52,344 bases of DNA from Lujinxingia vulgaris (GCF_007997005.1 NZ_VOSL01000047.1:1-52344); one strand, 5' to 3'. Shown: positions 1-8,832, counted from the first letter of the stretch. Notes: generated from the letters alone by a model not told the origin. Made by a program: numbers and translations.

Positions 1-375
1 CGTCGCTCCGAACCCACCGGACTGCGGCCCCGGCGCCTGCTGCGCCGCGGCAGGAGCCTGCGGCGCGCGCGCGGTCGCGTCCGGCGCGCGAAAACGCACC
101 GAGTGCTTACCCAGCGTCAACATCGCGCCGTCCCACAGAGAGACCTCCCCGCTGACCGGCTGCCCGTCCACCGCGGTAAGCCCCCCGCGGGAGAGCACCA
201 CCAGACGGTAGTTACCGCCCCCCTCCTCTACGATCAGCGCGTGCTGACGCGAGACCGTCGGGTGATCCAGAATAAAGTCCGAGCCGCGGTCGCGACCGAT
301 CGTCACGGACTGGCTGTTAAACGAAGCGTTCTGCGTCTGACCGTTATGGTCGAACTCTAACCAGAAGGAGGACAT
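1..375 (-). CDS. FHA-domain protein, C-terminus beyond the window
   Basis: The reading frame is open from an ATG at 375 to the window edge, giving 125 codons. The first ~95 residues look like a forkhead-associated (FHA) phosphothreonine-binding domain: an IGRD loop, then VSRQHALI with the conserved Ser and His, then beta strands ending near GKHSVRF. After residue ~100 it becomes Ala/Pro/Gln-rich, like a linker to a missing C-terminal part. The start has a GGAAGA about 7 nt upstream. It lies 58 nt downstream of the TadC gene on the same strand, so it is probably the last visible gene of the Tad operon, where a phospho-dependent adaptor would be plausible. What follows the FHA domain cannot be seen. 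Confidence 0.85.
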   Translation of the reverse strand, partial: MSSFWLEFDHNGQTQNASFNSQSVTIGRDRGSDFILDHPTVSRQHALIVEEGGGNYRLVVLSRGGLTAVDGQPVSGEVSLWDGAMLTLGKHSVRFRAPDATARAPQAPAAAQQAPGPQSGGFGAT

Positions 376-433
376 GGAGGATTCTTCCGCAAGTGCAAGT
401 CGTGGACAGGTGATCGCTGCCGGGGCTCCTCAA

Positions 434-1378
434 TCAGAACCCGGTCCCGGAGACCTTAATGATCATCGCGCCCATGATCACGATCATGACCGCGCCGAAG
501 ATAAAGAGCAGCGGGAAGAGGATCTTCACAGCCGCCTGACTGGCGGCCTTCTCGATCTTGGCGGTGCGCTTGTTTCGGATCGTGTCGACCTGAATCTCCA
601 GCACGTTCGCCAGCGGCGTACCGCGACGCTCCGACTGAATGATCGCGCCGACCATTGAGTTGAGGTACTCCGAGTTCACGCGCTCACACAGGTTGATCAA
701 CGCATCGGTACGCGCCGTACCCACGCGCATCTCCTGGAGCACAACCCCGAGCTCCTGAATCATCGGATCGTCGGGGTTCTGGATCTGCCCGCGGGCAACC
801 ACGCGGTCCAGCGCCGACATAAAGTCGAGACCGGCACGCATCGAGAGGACCAGCAGGTCAACGGTGTAGGGCAGACGACGGTCGATCTCGATGAGGCGGC
901 TGCTGATCGCCCCGCTCAGAGAGAGCCAGGGAAAGCCCAGCGCCAGAAAGCCCGCCACACACGCCAGGCCGATGTTGGGAAGCCCCGTCATCAACTGCGT
1001 AAAGAGCAGCACGAAGACGAACGCACCGAGCCCGGAGACGCAGCACATCCCCAGAAACTCATTCGGCGTAAACGAGCCCATAAAGCCCGAGCGCATCAGC
1101 TTGTCGCGCAGCGAGGAGCGCAGCTCCTCCATGTCCACAAAGGGCAGGTTCGGCAGGCTACGGATGTAGTGTGCAAAGAGCTTCACCAGTGGAAGCACCA
1201 GCGCGTAGAGCGCGTCCTCTTCCAGCATCCGTTTGCGCCGGGTGAGGCGGTAGCCGTAGATCTCGTCCTCTTCGATCTCTTCGGGAACAAAACCCCAGAC
1301 GAAGAGCGCAAAGGCCAGAAAGATAAGTCCCAGCGCGCCGAACAGAATGATCGTCGAATTCACACGTACCTCGCTCAA
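434..1378 (-). CDS. tadC: Tad pilus inner-membrane platform protein TadC
   Basis: This 314-residue protein belongs to the type II secretion F (T2SSF) family that forms the inner-membrane platform of Tad/Flp pili. A membrane segment occupies residues ~8-28, a pair sits near 110-150, and a last hydrophobic helix lies near 285-308. The F-domain signature region (LLVLSMRAGLDFMSALD, then ERRGTPLANVL) is in the C-terminal half. Order and direction after TadB (36 nt gap) fit a tad operon. The outermost start is TTG at 1378. A GTG at 1363 with GAGG just upstream is an equally good or better start. Which of the paired F proteins is TadB and which is TadC is assigned from gene order. Confidence 0.88.
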   Translation of the reverse strand: MSEVRVNSTIILFGALGLIFLAFALFVWGFVPEEIEEDEIYGYRLTRRKRMLEEDALYALVLPLVKLFAHYIRSLPNLPFVDMEELRSSLRDKLMRSGFMGSFTPNEFLGMCCVSGLGAFVFVLLFTQLMTGLPNIGLACVAGFLALGFPWLSLSGAISSRLIEIDRRLPYTVDLLVLSMRAGLDFMSALDRVVARGQIQNPDDPMIQELGVVLQEMRVGTARTDALINLCERVNSEYLNSMVGAIIQSERRGTPLANVLEIQVDTIRNKRTAKIEKAASQAAVKILFPLLFIFGAVMIVIMGAMIIKVSGTGF

Positions 1379-1414
1379 GTTGAGCAGACCGCAGCAGGCC
1401 CGCCTGCGGCTCGA

Positions 1415-2269
1415 TCAAACGTCGATCTGAACAATCTTCAGGATCATCACCACGCCGATGATGTTACAAACCCCGGCCAGACCCAGGACGATGTAGCCCA
1501 CGAAGGTCTCAAAGAGCGGCTGAATCAGCGTCGGGTCCATCTTGTAGAAGACCGCGATGACCACCGCCGGCATCAGACCCATGACCCACGCCTGCATCCT
1601 CCCTTGAGCGGTCTGCGTGTCGATGACTCGCTCCAGTCGGAAGCTCTCACGGATCGTGCCCGAGATCTGGCTGAGGATCTCCGGGATGTTGCCACCGACG
1701 GTACGACCGATGACCAGCGCCGAGATCGCCAGCTCCAGGTTACGCGATGGCACACGACGCTGCAGATTCACCAGCGCCTGATCCAGCGGCGTGCCGAGGC
1801 GATACTCCTTGAGCAACACCCCGAACTCCTGGCTGATCGGCGGCCCCATCGCGTTGCACACATCCTGAATCGCTTCGGGCATCGATGGGTTGGCCTTAAA
1901 GCTGTTGGCCATGTAGACCATCGCCTCTTCGACCTGCTCATCGATCGCCGCAAGGCGCTTCTTCCAGGCGCTCTTCAGGTAGATGCGCGGCGCGAAGATT
2001 CCCACGAGCACCCCGCCGATAATGCCGAGGATGGGGCTCTTGACCAGCAGGCCACCGCCCAACACGCAGATCAGCAGAAAACCGGCGTGAATGAGCACGA
2101 ACTCCTGCGGGGAGACCGGCAGGAAGAGACGGTGCAGCTCTTTGCCAACGATCCGTTCGTAGACGCCACGTTCGGCGGCCAGGCGCTCGGCGATCCAGTC
2201 ACCTCCGGCCCAGATCGCAAGAAACCCGGCACCAAACCCCAGCGCCAACGCTAACCATAAGTATAACAC
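1415..2269 (-). CDS. tadB: Tad pilus inner-membrane platform protein TadB
   Basis: A 284-residue T2SSF-family membrane protein. There is a membrane segment at the N-terminus (ALALGFGAGFLAIWAGG), a pair near residues 58-95, and two near the C-terminus. The F-domain core runs from about residue 110 to 235 (ANSFKANPSMPEAIQDV, then VIGRTVGGNIPEIL). With TadC it would form the platform that CpaF drives to assemble Flp pilins. The start is GTG at 2269 with no clear ribosome-binding site. The 172 nt separating it from cpaF contains no gene and no obvious terminator, so co-transcription with cpaF is likely. Confidence 0.88.
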   Translation of the reverse strand: MLYLWLALALGFGAGFLAIWAGGDWIAERLAAERGVYERIVGKELHRLFLPVSPQEFVLIHAGFLLICVLGGGLLVKSPILGIIGGVLVGIFAPRIYLKSAWKKRLAAIDEQVEEAMVYMANSFKANPSMPEAIQDVCNAMGPPISQEFGVLLKEYRLGTPLDQALVNLQRRVPSRNLELAISALVIGRTVGGNIPEILSQISGTIRESFRLERVIDTQTAQGRMQAWVMGLMPAVVIAVFYKMDPTLIQPLFETFVGYIVLGLAGVCNIIGVVMILKIVQIDV

Positions 2270-2441
2270 GGTGTGTTTTCCTCGCTGTAGGTGCCCTGTT
2301 CAACCCGGTCGGCCAAGGCCCCACCGGCTTGAATCGGTCGACCTGACGCCAATCCAGCCCTTTCGATGCTACGCAAACTCTAACGAGCAGCCCCCGAGTC
2401 TGCAACCGCCCACTTCACCTGAGCGCGGCAAAGCCTGCCGC

Positions 2442-4298
2442 TTAGAAGAAGTCTTCCGGGTTTGCCAGACCCTTGATCAAGAACTCATCGAGGAAGCTCG
2501 GCAGATAACCCGTCGCCAGGTGGTAGCCGTAGACCTTGCCCTTCTCGTTGACCCCTTTCTGGCGGTAGCGATAGATGTCTTCGAGCTTCACAAAGCCGTC
2601 ATCATCAATGCCCACCACCTCGGTGATGTAGGTGATACGACGGCTGCCGTCCATGAATCGGGACTGCTGAATGATCACGTCGACCGACCCGGCGATCTGC
2701 TCGCGAATCGCGCGGGTGGGAAGCTCCATCCCGCTCATCAGGACCAGCGTCTCCAGACGCGCAATCGCCTCGGTAGGGCTGTTGGAGTGAACGGTGGTCA
2801 TCGAGCCATCGTGACCGGTGTTCATGGCCTGAAGCATGTCCAGCGCCTCACCGCCACGACACTCACCGACGACGATGCGGTCCGGACGCATACGCAGGGC
2901 GTTCTTCACCAGCTCGCGGATCCCGATCTCGCCCTTGCCCTCCAGGTTGGGGGGCTTGGTCTCCAGGCTGATCACGTGCTCCTGGTAGATCTGAAGTTCG
3001 GCGGCATCCTCAATGGTGACCACTCGCTCGGTCGGCCCGATAAAGCCCGAGAGCACGTTGAGCAGCGTCGTCTTACCGGAGCCGGTACCTCCGGAGATAA
3101 TGATATTTTTCTTGGAGCGGACCGCGCGCGCCAGAAACTTCGCCATCTCGTCGGTGAGGCTGCCGAAGTTAATAAGATCTTTGACCGAGAGACGCTCGTC
3201 GGGAAACTTACGAATCGTCAGGCAGGGATCTTTCAGCGCCAGCGGCGGGATCACCGCGTTGACACGCGAGCCATCGGCAAGACGCGTATCGACCAGCGGG
3301 TTGGACTCATCAATACGTCGACCACGCGGGATGACGATACGCTCGATGACCGTCATCATCGACTTCTCGTCATTGAAGATGCGGTCGGTGAGCACGATCT
3401 TGCCGTTGAGCTCGGCGTAGATGTGCTCGCGGTCGACGACCATGATCTCCGAGACACCTTTGTGTTTTACGAGATCTTCGATGGGGCCCAGACCGCAGAC
3501 CTCGTCCATCATCTCCTTAAAGACCTCGTCCGGCGTATAAGGCGGCGGAATCTCACGCTGGCGCCGGCTGATCAGCTCTTTGAGCTTCTCGGAGACCTGG
3601 CGAATAACGCGCGGCGAGCTGTAATCGGTGATCTGGAAGCTGTGCAGGTCGAGGCGCTCTTTAAGCTCGTCGTGCAGCTCGGATTTAAAGCCGATGAAGG
3701 CGTTTCGAATCTTGCGGTCGTGGATCACGACCTCTTCGCCGCGAAGGCTGACGCGCTGCTCCTGATACTCCGGATTCGGCGCCAGGTCGCCCAGGAGCTC
3801 CTCGACGGTCTCAGCTTTCTTCTTGGCGTCGCGGGGAGCCACCGGACGGCGCTCCGGCCGCGAGGCGGTAGCCACCCCACCGGAGGCAGCCTGCCGGGCC
3901 GGTGCGGCCGCAGGTGCTGGCGTGGCGCGACCGTTGGGAGGGATCGTCGCGCGGTTATTACCCGGACCGTAGCCCGCCGGCGAGGGCGATGGGACCGCCC
4001 CCGGCCCGGCCGGCTCGACGCAGAATCGGTAGGGCTCAATCGCCGCGTACTCGCCCAGTCGCAGCTCGCGCACCCGCTCCACGCGCTCACCATTGACGAA
4101 AACGCCGTTGGCCGACTGATTGACCAGCATCACGCGCTCACCCATCAGCTTGATGATCGCGTGACGCCGGCTCACCGTCTTGCTGTTCAGAACAATGTCG
4201 TTGTTCTGACTGCGGCCAATACTGACCTCCATCACCGGCTTATCCAGCGGGAAGAGGTACTCCTGGCCGCGGTTATCGAGGACGCGGATCTGCTTCAT
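2442..4298 (-). CDS. cpaF: Tad pilus ATPase CpaF/TadA with N-terminal FHA domain
   Basis: A 618-residue secretion ATPase that should power Tad pilus assembly at the cytoplasmic face of the inner membrane. Residues ~1-95 form an FHA domain (GRSQNNDI, SRRHAII, NQSANGVFVNGE), followed by a Pro/Ala-rich linker to about residue 160. The remainder is a complete CpaF: an N-terminal helical domain, Walker A GGTGSGKTT at 403-411, an Asp/Glu-box region (TIEDAAELQ) and the Walker B/His-box region (RIVVGECRGGEALDML, then TTVHSNS). All ATPase motifs are intact. It lies 12 nt downstream of the secretin gene. The fused FHA domain suggests control by Thr phosphorylation (inference). Confidence 0.95.
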   Translation of the reverse strand: MKQIRVLDNRGQEYLFPLDKPVMEVSIGRSQNNDIVLNSKTVSRRHAIIKLMGERVMLVNQSANGVFVNGERVERVRELRLGEYAAIEPYRFCVEPAGPGAVPSPSPAGYGPGNNRATIPPNGRATPAPAAAPARQAASGGVATASRPERRPVAPRDAKKKAETVEELLGDLAPNPEYQEQRVSLRGEEVVIHDRKIRNAFIGFKSELHDELKERLDLHSFQITDYSSPRVIRQVSEKLKELISRRQREIPPPYTPDEVFKEMMDEVCGLGPIEDLVKHKGVSEIMVVDREHIYAELNGKIVLTDRIFNDEKSMMTVIERIVIPRGRRIDESNPLVDTRLADGSRVNAVIPPLALKDPCLTIRKFPDERLSVKDLINFGSLTDEMAKFLARAVRSKKNIIISGGTGSGKTTLLNVLSGFIGPTERVVTIEDAAELQIYQEHVISLETKPPNLEGKGEIGIRELVKNALRMRPDRIVVGECRGGEALDMLQAMNTGHDGSMTTVHSNSPTEAIARLETLVLMSGMELPTRAIREQIAGSVDVIIQQSRFMDGSRRITYITEVVGIDDDGFVKLEDIYRYRQKGVNEKGKVYGYHLATGYLPSFLDEFLIKGLANPEDFF

Positions 4299-4310
4299 GG
4301 GCCTTGCCTC

Positions 4311-5690
4311 TTATTCACCCTGAGGCTGTGCGTTGGAGAGCTCCGGCAGATCGTCGGCCTGAGCGCCTCCGTCAAGCAGGTGCTGGAAGACGCCCTGCAC
4401 CAGGGTGCGGTGATAATCGGTTCCGGGCTCGTAGACCCGCGGGGTAATGAAGAAGGCGTTGTTGGTCTGCTGGTTGAACATGTTGCGACTCTTAAACGCC
4501 CACCCAAGGATAGGGATACGGCTCAGAAGCCACAAGCCCCGCTCGTTGGAGGTCATGCTCGTGTTGTCCTGCGCGCTCACCAGCACCGACTGACCTTCGA
4601 GCATGTTGACGGTGCTCGTGATGTCGTTGTTGCGGAGGCTGGGGACCTGACCGACGGCGTTGGCGTAGTCGAGCTCGCTGAAGCTGAGGTCGACGGTGAG
4701 CTTGACGCGGTTCTCGAAGTCGAGCACCGGCGTGATCGCGAGCTTCAGACCGTAGGGGATCGCCTCGTAGCTCGACGCATTGGCCGTGATCGCCGGGACC
4801 AGCAGCGTGCCACCGGAGTGGTAGGTCGTTTCGGTACCGGCCTCGGTCACCAGCGTGGCGTTTTGAATGGTTTTGATCATGCCGCTGTCGACGAGCAGGT
4901 CCAGGGCGAAGTTCAGGTTACCGACCAGCGAGGAGTAGGTCGTCAGGCTGCTTCCACCGGTGAGCGCCATCGGGCGCGGCGGCACACTCGATTCGGCCGG
5001 AAGCACGCCCGGGCCCAGATCGCCGGCGTCGTAGTAGAGGGGCACATCGCCCTGACCACCGGTGAGGTTGTAGCCGATGAACTGGTTCCAACGCACCCCC
5101 AGGTTGTCCTGGTTGGTGGTCGCCAGCTGAATGAAATAGACGTCGACGGCCACCATGCGCGCGCCCTCCACGAAGGCTTCGCGGTAGGTGGCGAAGTTGA
5201 GCACCTGGTTGGGGTAGAGCTCGGTGAGGCGGTCGTTCTTGCGCTGGAAGATCTCGCTGGCCACCTCGCCCTCAATGAGCACGCGACCTTTTACGACGCG
5301 AATGTCGACACCAGCGCGATCGCCGAGCACCGCCCGAACTTCTTCGGCCAGCGAGGTCGGGTTCACGCCGACGACGCGAATCAGCAGGGTGCGCTGATCG
5401 TCGCCCGAGCCCGAGAAGATGTTGACCGTGGTCACGCCTTCGCGTTTGCCGGAGATGAAGAGGTACTGAGCGTCGTTGCTGGTCTGCGCATCGGCCACAT
5501 CCGGAAGGCCGATGGAGACGCGGCGAACCCCGCGTGCGTTGATCGTCAGCGTCTCACCCACCGCGATCGTAAACTCATGGTCGGGGACGACCGTCTCCTG
5601 AGCGTGCGCCGAGTCCATCGGCCACACAAGCAGGGGCATCACCACACACAAGACCGCCCACAGCGCGCCAACCCTTACAAGCGTCTTCAT
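4311..5690 (-). CDS. cpaC: Tad pilus outer-membrane secretin CpaC/RcpA
   Basis: A 459-residue secretin forming the outer-membrane pore of the Tad pilus. The chosen ATG at 5690 has AAGGAGAA ending 2 nt before it, and gives a clean signal peptide (MKTLVRVGALW... cleaved after AHA). Residues ~35-105 match the pilus-assembly N-terminal domain (VGETLTINARGVRRVSI, VADAQ), followed by a BON-like segment (VDIRVVKGRVLIEGEV) and the secretin beta domain (LVTEAGTETTYHSGG, LLVPA, KLTVDLSFSELD, GLWLLSRIPILG). An in-frame ATG at 5720 would push the signal peptide inside the protein and is less likely. A sigma-54-like element lies 37 nt upstream. Confidence 0.93.
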   Translation of the reverse strand: MKTLVRVGALWAVLCVVMPLLVWPMDSAHAQETVVPDHEFTIAVGETLTINARGVRRVSIGLPDVADAQTSNDAQYLFISGKREGVTTVNIFSGSGDDQRTLLIRVVGVNPTSLAEEVRAVLGDRAGVDIRVVKGRVLIEGEVASEIFQRKNDRLTELYPNQVLNFATYREAFVEGARMVAVDVYFIQLATTNQDNLGVRWNQFIGYNLTGGQGDVPLYYDAGDLGPGVLPAESSVPPRPMALTGGSSLTTYSSLVGNLNFALDLLVDSGMIKTIQNATLVTEAGTETTYHSGGTLLVPAITANASSYEAIPYGLKLAITPVLDFENRVKLTVDLSFSELDYANAVGQVPSLRNNDITSTVNMLEGQSVLVSAQDNTSMTSNERGLWLLSRIPILGWAFKSRNMFNQQTNNAFFITPRVYEPGTDYHRTLVQGVFQHLLDGGAQADDLPELSNAQPQGE

Positions 5691-5726
5691 GGTTCTCCTT
5701 ACAGCTGCATACCAGTGCATTCACTT

Positions 5727-5744
5727 CAGCAATCCGCACACCAG
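5727..5744 (-). promoter_or_regulatory. Candidate sigma-54 promoter for the secretin-cpaF-tadBC operon
   Basis: On the minus strand the sequence is CTGGTGTGCGGATTGCTG. It has the GG (-24) and GC (-12) dinucleotides separated by exactly 10 nt and a TTGC-W box, with transitions at the CACG positions. The expected transcription start is near 5718, about 28 nt before the ATG. Almost the same element precedes cpaB. Activator binding sites were not identified. Confidence 0.4.
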
Positions 5745-5873
5745 GACGGTCTGCCGGCTCGACTAGGCTATAGAACGTGGGCAGTCTCGCGCGAAGTCGC
5801 AGAAAACGCAATCGAAAAACCCGCGGGCTTCCACCTCGCAAACCCGGTGCTCGTGGTGGGCCCGATCCCCATC

Positions 5874-5913
5874 AAAAAAGAGGGCGCGCCTCCGGATGTG
5901 GAGGCGCGCCCTC
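5874..5913 (-). terminator. Rho-independent terminator downstream of cpaB
   Basis: A perfect 14-bp stem (GAGGGCGCGCCTCC with its complement, 5880-5893 and 5900-5913) encloses a 6-nt loop. On the minus strand it is followed at once by six T (5879-5874). It lies 31 nt after the cpaB stop codon and upstream of the secretin gene, so it should separate the two transcripts. Confidence 0.88.
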
Positions 5914-5944
5914 GAGAAGGCCCAGCGTCGTGCGCTCAGGTCAC

Positions 5945-6823
5945 TTACTGACCGCCACGCAGGAACTCGATGGTGTCGACGCACTTGCCGCCGCTCAGCT
6001 TCTGGTTCGGGCCGCAGTTGGGACGACGCTCCACCCGCTTCTGGCGATCGCGGTTGATGACTTCCAGCTCTTCAAGCACCTCGCGAAGGGTCGTCTTGGT
6101 GACGGTGACCGCTTCGATATCGTCGCGGTGACGGAGCAGCAGCATCAGCTTGCCGCGGGTCTGCGAGATCACCAGCAGTTCGGCTTCGCTCGGGGTCAGC
6201 GAGAGGGTCACCGTGCTGTACTGTCCGCGGTTGCCGCGGGCATCACCGCTGGGAATGTCAGAGACCTCCTGACCGACGGCCAGCAGCGTGACGTTCTGAA
6301 GCAGGTTCATCGTCACATAACCAATGCTGTCGTTACCGGCGGCCTCGGGGATCAGGTTGTCTTCGGTGCCCACCGGGAAGGTCCCGAGAATGTCCACGCG
6401 GTCACCCGGGCGCAGAAGACCGGACACACCGGAGATGGCATCCACCGGGATGGTCATCGCGCGCTCGCCAGCCGGGATACGGCCGGAGAGGGTGCGCGCC
6501 ACCTCGGCGACGGCGAAATCGCTGGTCAGGATCATCGACCCCTCGCGGATCGACTCGCTCACCGGCATGTCCAGATAGATCTCGAGATCCTGGCTCAAGA
6601 GCGGGTTGGCCGGAAGGAATTGCCCGGGCACCGTCTTGGTGTTGACGTGCTCGCGCGTCAGCATCGTGCCGGCGGCGATATCACGCGCTGCCACGATCAC
6701 CTCGCGCGGGTTCGCCATCAGCTCGTCCTTCTCCTCCTGAATCTGCGCCGTGTAGAGGTAGAGCAGGAAGGCGGCAAACGCGCCGACAATGACCGCCGCG
6801 ATAAGTAGTTTCTTCTTGGCCAT
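5945..6823 (-). CDS. cpaB: Tad pilus assembly protein CpaB/RcpC
   Basis: A 292-residue CpaB-family protein with one N-terminal membrane anchor (residues ~5-24) and a periplasmic SAF domain (VIVAARDIAAGTMLTREHV). A RcpC-type region follows (RAMTIPVDAISGVSGLLRPGDRVDILGTF is the start of it in two parts; later VTLSLTPSEAELL). CpaB is thought to work with the secretin in the outer-membrane complex. The start at 6823 has GAGGAG about 8 nt upstream. An ATG 69 nt further upstream lacks this and spoils the anchor. The C-terminus carries a Cys pair (CGPNQKLSGGKC) that could form a disulfide. A strong terminator follows, and a sigma-54-like element lies at 6903-6920, so cpaB looks like its own transcription unit. 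Confidence 0.92.
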   Translation of the reverse strand: MAKKKLLIAAVIVGAFAAFLLYLYTAQIQEEKDELMANPREVIVAARDIAAGTMLTREHVNTKTVPGQFLPANPLLSQDLEIYLDMPVSESIREGSMILTSDFAVAEVARTLSGRIPAGERAMTIPVDAISGVSGLLRPGDRVDILGTFPVGTEDNLIPEAAGNDSIGYVTMNLLQNVTLLAVGQEVSDIPSGDARGNRGQYSTVTLSLTPSEAELLVISQTRGKLMLLLRHRDDIEAVTVTKTTLREVLEELEVINRDRQKRVERRPNCGPNQKLSGGKCVDTIEFLRGGQ

Positions 6824-6902
6824 TCTAATTTCTCCTCGCCGAGAGCCCTGAGCATCGCAGCGCGCGCCGCGCGACTGCCGGTTAGCCTTCATCTATGCTT
6901 AA

Positions 6903-6920
6903 CTGCATTCCCTACACCAA
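6903..6920 (-). promoter_or_regulatory. Candidate sigma-54 promoter for cpaB
   Basis: On the minus strand the sequence is TTGGTGTAGGGAATGCAG, with GG and GC dinucleotides 10 nt apart. It shares the pattern TGGTGT..GGA.TGC.G with the element upstream of the secretin gene. The predicted transcript would start near 6893, leaving a ~70-nt leader. The -12 box is ATGC rather than TTGC, so it is weaker than the other copy. Confidence 0.35.
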
Positions 6921-7059
6921 CTCACCCGCCGGGGGCAAGTCGGACCCGAGCCCTGGACCTATCCATCTCAAACCTTTGGCCGGCCTCGATGACAACGTAG
7001 CTCGTGTGGAACGCAAGACTAACAGATGCACTCCAGAGCTTCCAGTGTCTGAGACGTGT

Positions 7060-7968
7060 CTAAAAGAGCAGCCATCCGGCGCGGCGGTACCACCGGGCGG
7101 CGTCTCGCAGCGTCAAGGCCAGAGGCCGGGAGCGAACCCCAAGCTCACCGGCGGCAAGCTCGCTTTTCAGCGCCTGCGGATGCTCCGCCCACCGCGGCGG
7201 CCAGTCTGCCTCGGAGCGTATCGGATCGCCGGGCCCGGCGTGATCGCGGCGCAGGGCAACAAAACGCTCCGAGGTGACGGCCTCGCCAATAAAGGGGTAG
7301 CGTCGCCCGGCGCGGCCTCGGCGCGCGGCGTTGATCACCGCCTGGGCCACGTCGCGGGCATCACCGAGATGAACAACGCCCTCCCACCCTCTGAGCGGTC
7401 GAGCAAACGCGCCCACATGCTCGGCGCGCACATCGCCCGGCCCCAACGCCGGGGACGCAATCACGGTGCAGATCTGCATCCCGGCGGCCACATAACGATA
7501 GATCTCGGACTCCACCGCGATCAACGCCTCGCGCCTCGGCGCCCCGGCCTCATCGGGTCTGGCGGGTGGCCCCTCAACGCCACCGGGATCCAACGCGCGC
7601 TCACAGCTCAACACCACCACACGCGGGACCTGAGCGGCCATCGCGGCGTCGAGCCGCATCCTCAACTCCCGCACCGCGATGCGACGGGCGGTCGGTACGT
7701 CGGGTGCGCCCCGGGCGTGGCGCGCCACGTCGGCGATGAAAAAGACGCCGCATCCTGTAAGTGACGCCTCCAACGATCGTGCGTCATGCTGCGCACGCGA
7801 CGCCACACGCCAGTCCACCTCGATGTCGTGCAGATGCCAGCGGCGCGCCTCGGCGTCGATGAGCGCCCGTACCTCCACGCCCTCCTCCACCAGGCGGCGC
7901 GCGATCTGTCCGCCGACCAGCTCATCGACCCCGCAGATCGCTGCTCTGCCACCTTGTTGACTTGCCAT
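7060..7968 (-). CDS. NmrA/SDR-like NAD(P)-binding protein, degenerate
   Basis: A 302-residue protein with the layout of an atypical extended SDR (NmrA-like). There is a Rossmann-like start (RAAICGVDELVGG), an alternating beta/alpha core (VVVLSCERALDP) and the segment AVESEIYRYVAAGMQI, then ALGPGDVRAEHVGAF. The central Gly of the dinucleotide loop is replaced and no YxxxK pair is visible, so it may bind a cofactor without catalysis, or be a sensor. It resembles the protein at 15108-15959 in layout and several motifs. The ATG at 7968 is preferred to a TTG 18 nt upstream because GTGAG lies at a better distance. It is divergent from the HD-domain gene, 81 nt away. Confidence 0.72.
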   Translation of the reverse strand: MASQQGGRAAICGVDELVGGQIARRLVEEGVEVRALIDAEARRWHLHDIEVDWRVASRAQHDARSLEASLTGCGVFFIADVARHARGAPDVPTARRIAVRELRMRLDAAMAAQVPRVVVLSCERALDPGGVEGPPARPDEAGAPRREALIAVESEIYRYVAAGMQICTVIASPALGPGDVRAEHVGAFARPLRGWEGVVHLGDARDVAQAVINAARRGRAGRRYPFIGEAVTSERFVALRRDHAGPGDPIRSEADWPPRWAEHPQALKSELAAGELGVRSRPLALTLRDAARWYRRAGWLLF

Positions 7969-8049
7969 CTGCGTCTCACTGTTCAAACTCCCCGTCGACG
8001 ATACGACGCGAGGACGTCGCTCGACATCCTCGCCACAACGGAGTTGGAT

Positions 8050-8652
8050 ATGGAAGAGCCGCTCACATCACCCGACCAGGCCGAAGCGCTCTTAAGGCTA
8101 CTGAGTCGCGCCGAGCGTCTGGAGGCGCTGCCCCGGACCGGATGGCACGTCTGCGGGGTGGAGCGCCCCGAGTCGATCGCCGCGCACGTGCATGGCGTCC
8201 TGGTGGTCGCCCTGTGGCTGGCCGATCACCACCCGGATCCTAAGCCCGACGCCGAGCGCGTCATGCGCATCGCGCTGGTCCACGACCTGAGCGAGGCGAT
8301 GCTCACCGACCTCCCTCGCCCGGTCAAGCAGCTCATCGGCAAAGACGCCGTCGACAGGGCCGAAGATCGCGCCGCCGATCGCATCCTGGCCGCCGTGCCC
8401 GCCTGGCGCGACGCCTTCGCCGAATACCGCCAGGGTCAGACCCTGGAGGCGCGCATCGTCAAAGTCGCCGATCGCATCCAGATGCTGGCCAAAGCGCTGG
8501 CCTACCGTCAGCAGAAACGCGGCGACGTCGACCGCTTCTTCGACGACCCGGAGACCTTCAACGATCGCGGGATCGCCCCGGCCCGCGCCGTCTTCGATGC
8601 CCTTCGCACCCGTTATGACGAAGGGCGTTGGTTCGACGCGCACTTCGATTGA
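8050..8652 (+). CDS. HD-domain phosphohydrolase, YfbR/HDDC2 type
   Basis: A 200-residue HD-superfamily protein resembling 5'-deoxynucleotidase YfbR and HDDC2, which remove phosphate from deoxynucleoside monophosphates. The metal-binding residues appear in order: His in ESIAAHVHGV, the HD pair in IALVHDLSEAMLTDL, and the late Asp in KVADRIQML. The length is right for the family. The ATG at 8050 has GGAG six nt upstream and starts where homology starts. The frame is open further upstream, but that part overlaps the divergent gene. Substrate assignment is by family only. Confidence 0.88.
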   Translation: MEEPLTSPDQAEALLRLLSRAERLEALPRTGWHVCGVERPESIAAHVHGVLVVALWLADHHPDPKPDAERVMRIALVHDLSEAMLTDLPRPVKQLIGKDAVDRAEDRAADRILAAVPAWRDAFAEYRQGQTLEARIVKVADRIQMLAKALAYRQQKRGDVDRFFDDPETFNDRGIAPARAVFDALRTRYDEGRWFDAHFD

Positions 8653-8832
8653 GCCCGTCCTTTTCACAAACCCACCGCCGGTCATCGCGCCAACGAAGCA
8701 CCGTCTTTACAGGGGTGCGACATTAGGCTAGTTCGATCGGCGGTCTATCCCCCCGGCACGTTGAGGCAACGCTTTTTCAGGCTGTACGCGCAGCGCTCAA
8801 CGGCTTCTACCCCTCACACTCTGGAGGCGCAC

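Noticed and set aside
2271..5951. A 1226-codon open frame on the plus strand across the tad genes
   Set aside because: It is antisense to CpaF and the secretin, which have full family motifs. Its composition (His, Arg, Asp, Leu rich) is that of a mirror frame caused by G/C third-position bias.
7966..7986. TTG start at 7986 for the SDR-like gene
   Set aside because: The GGGGAG is too close to the TTG. The ATG at 7968 is better spaced and avoids extra non-conserved residues.
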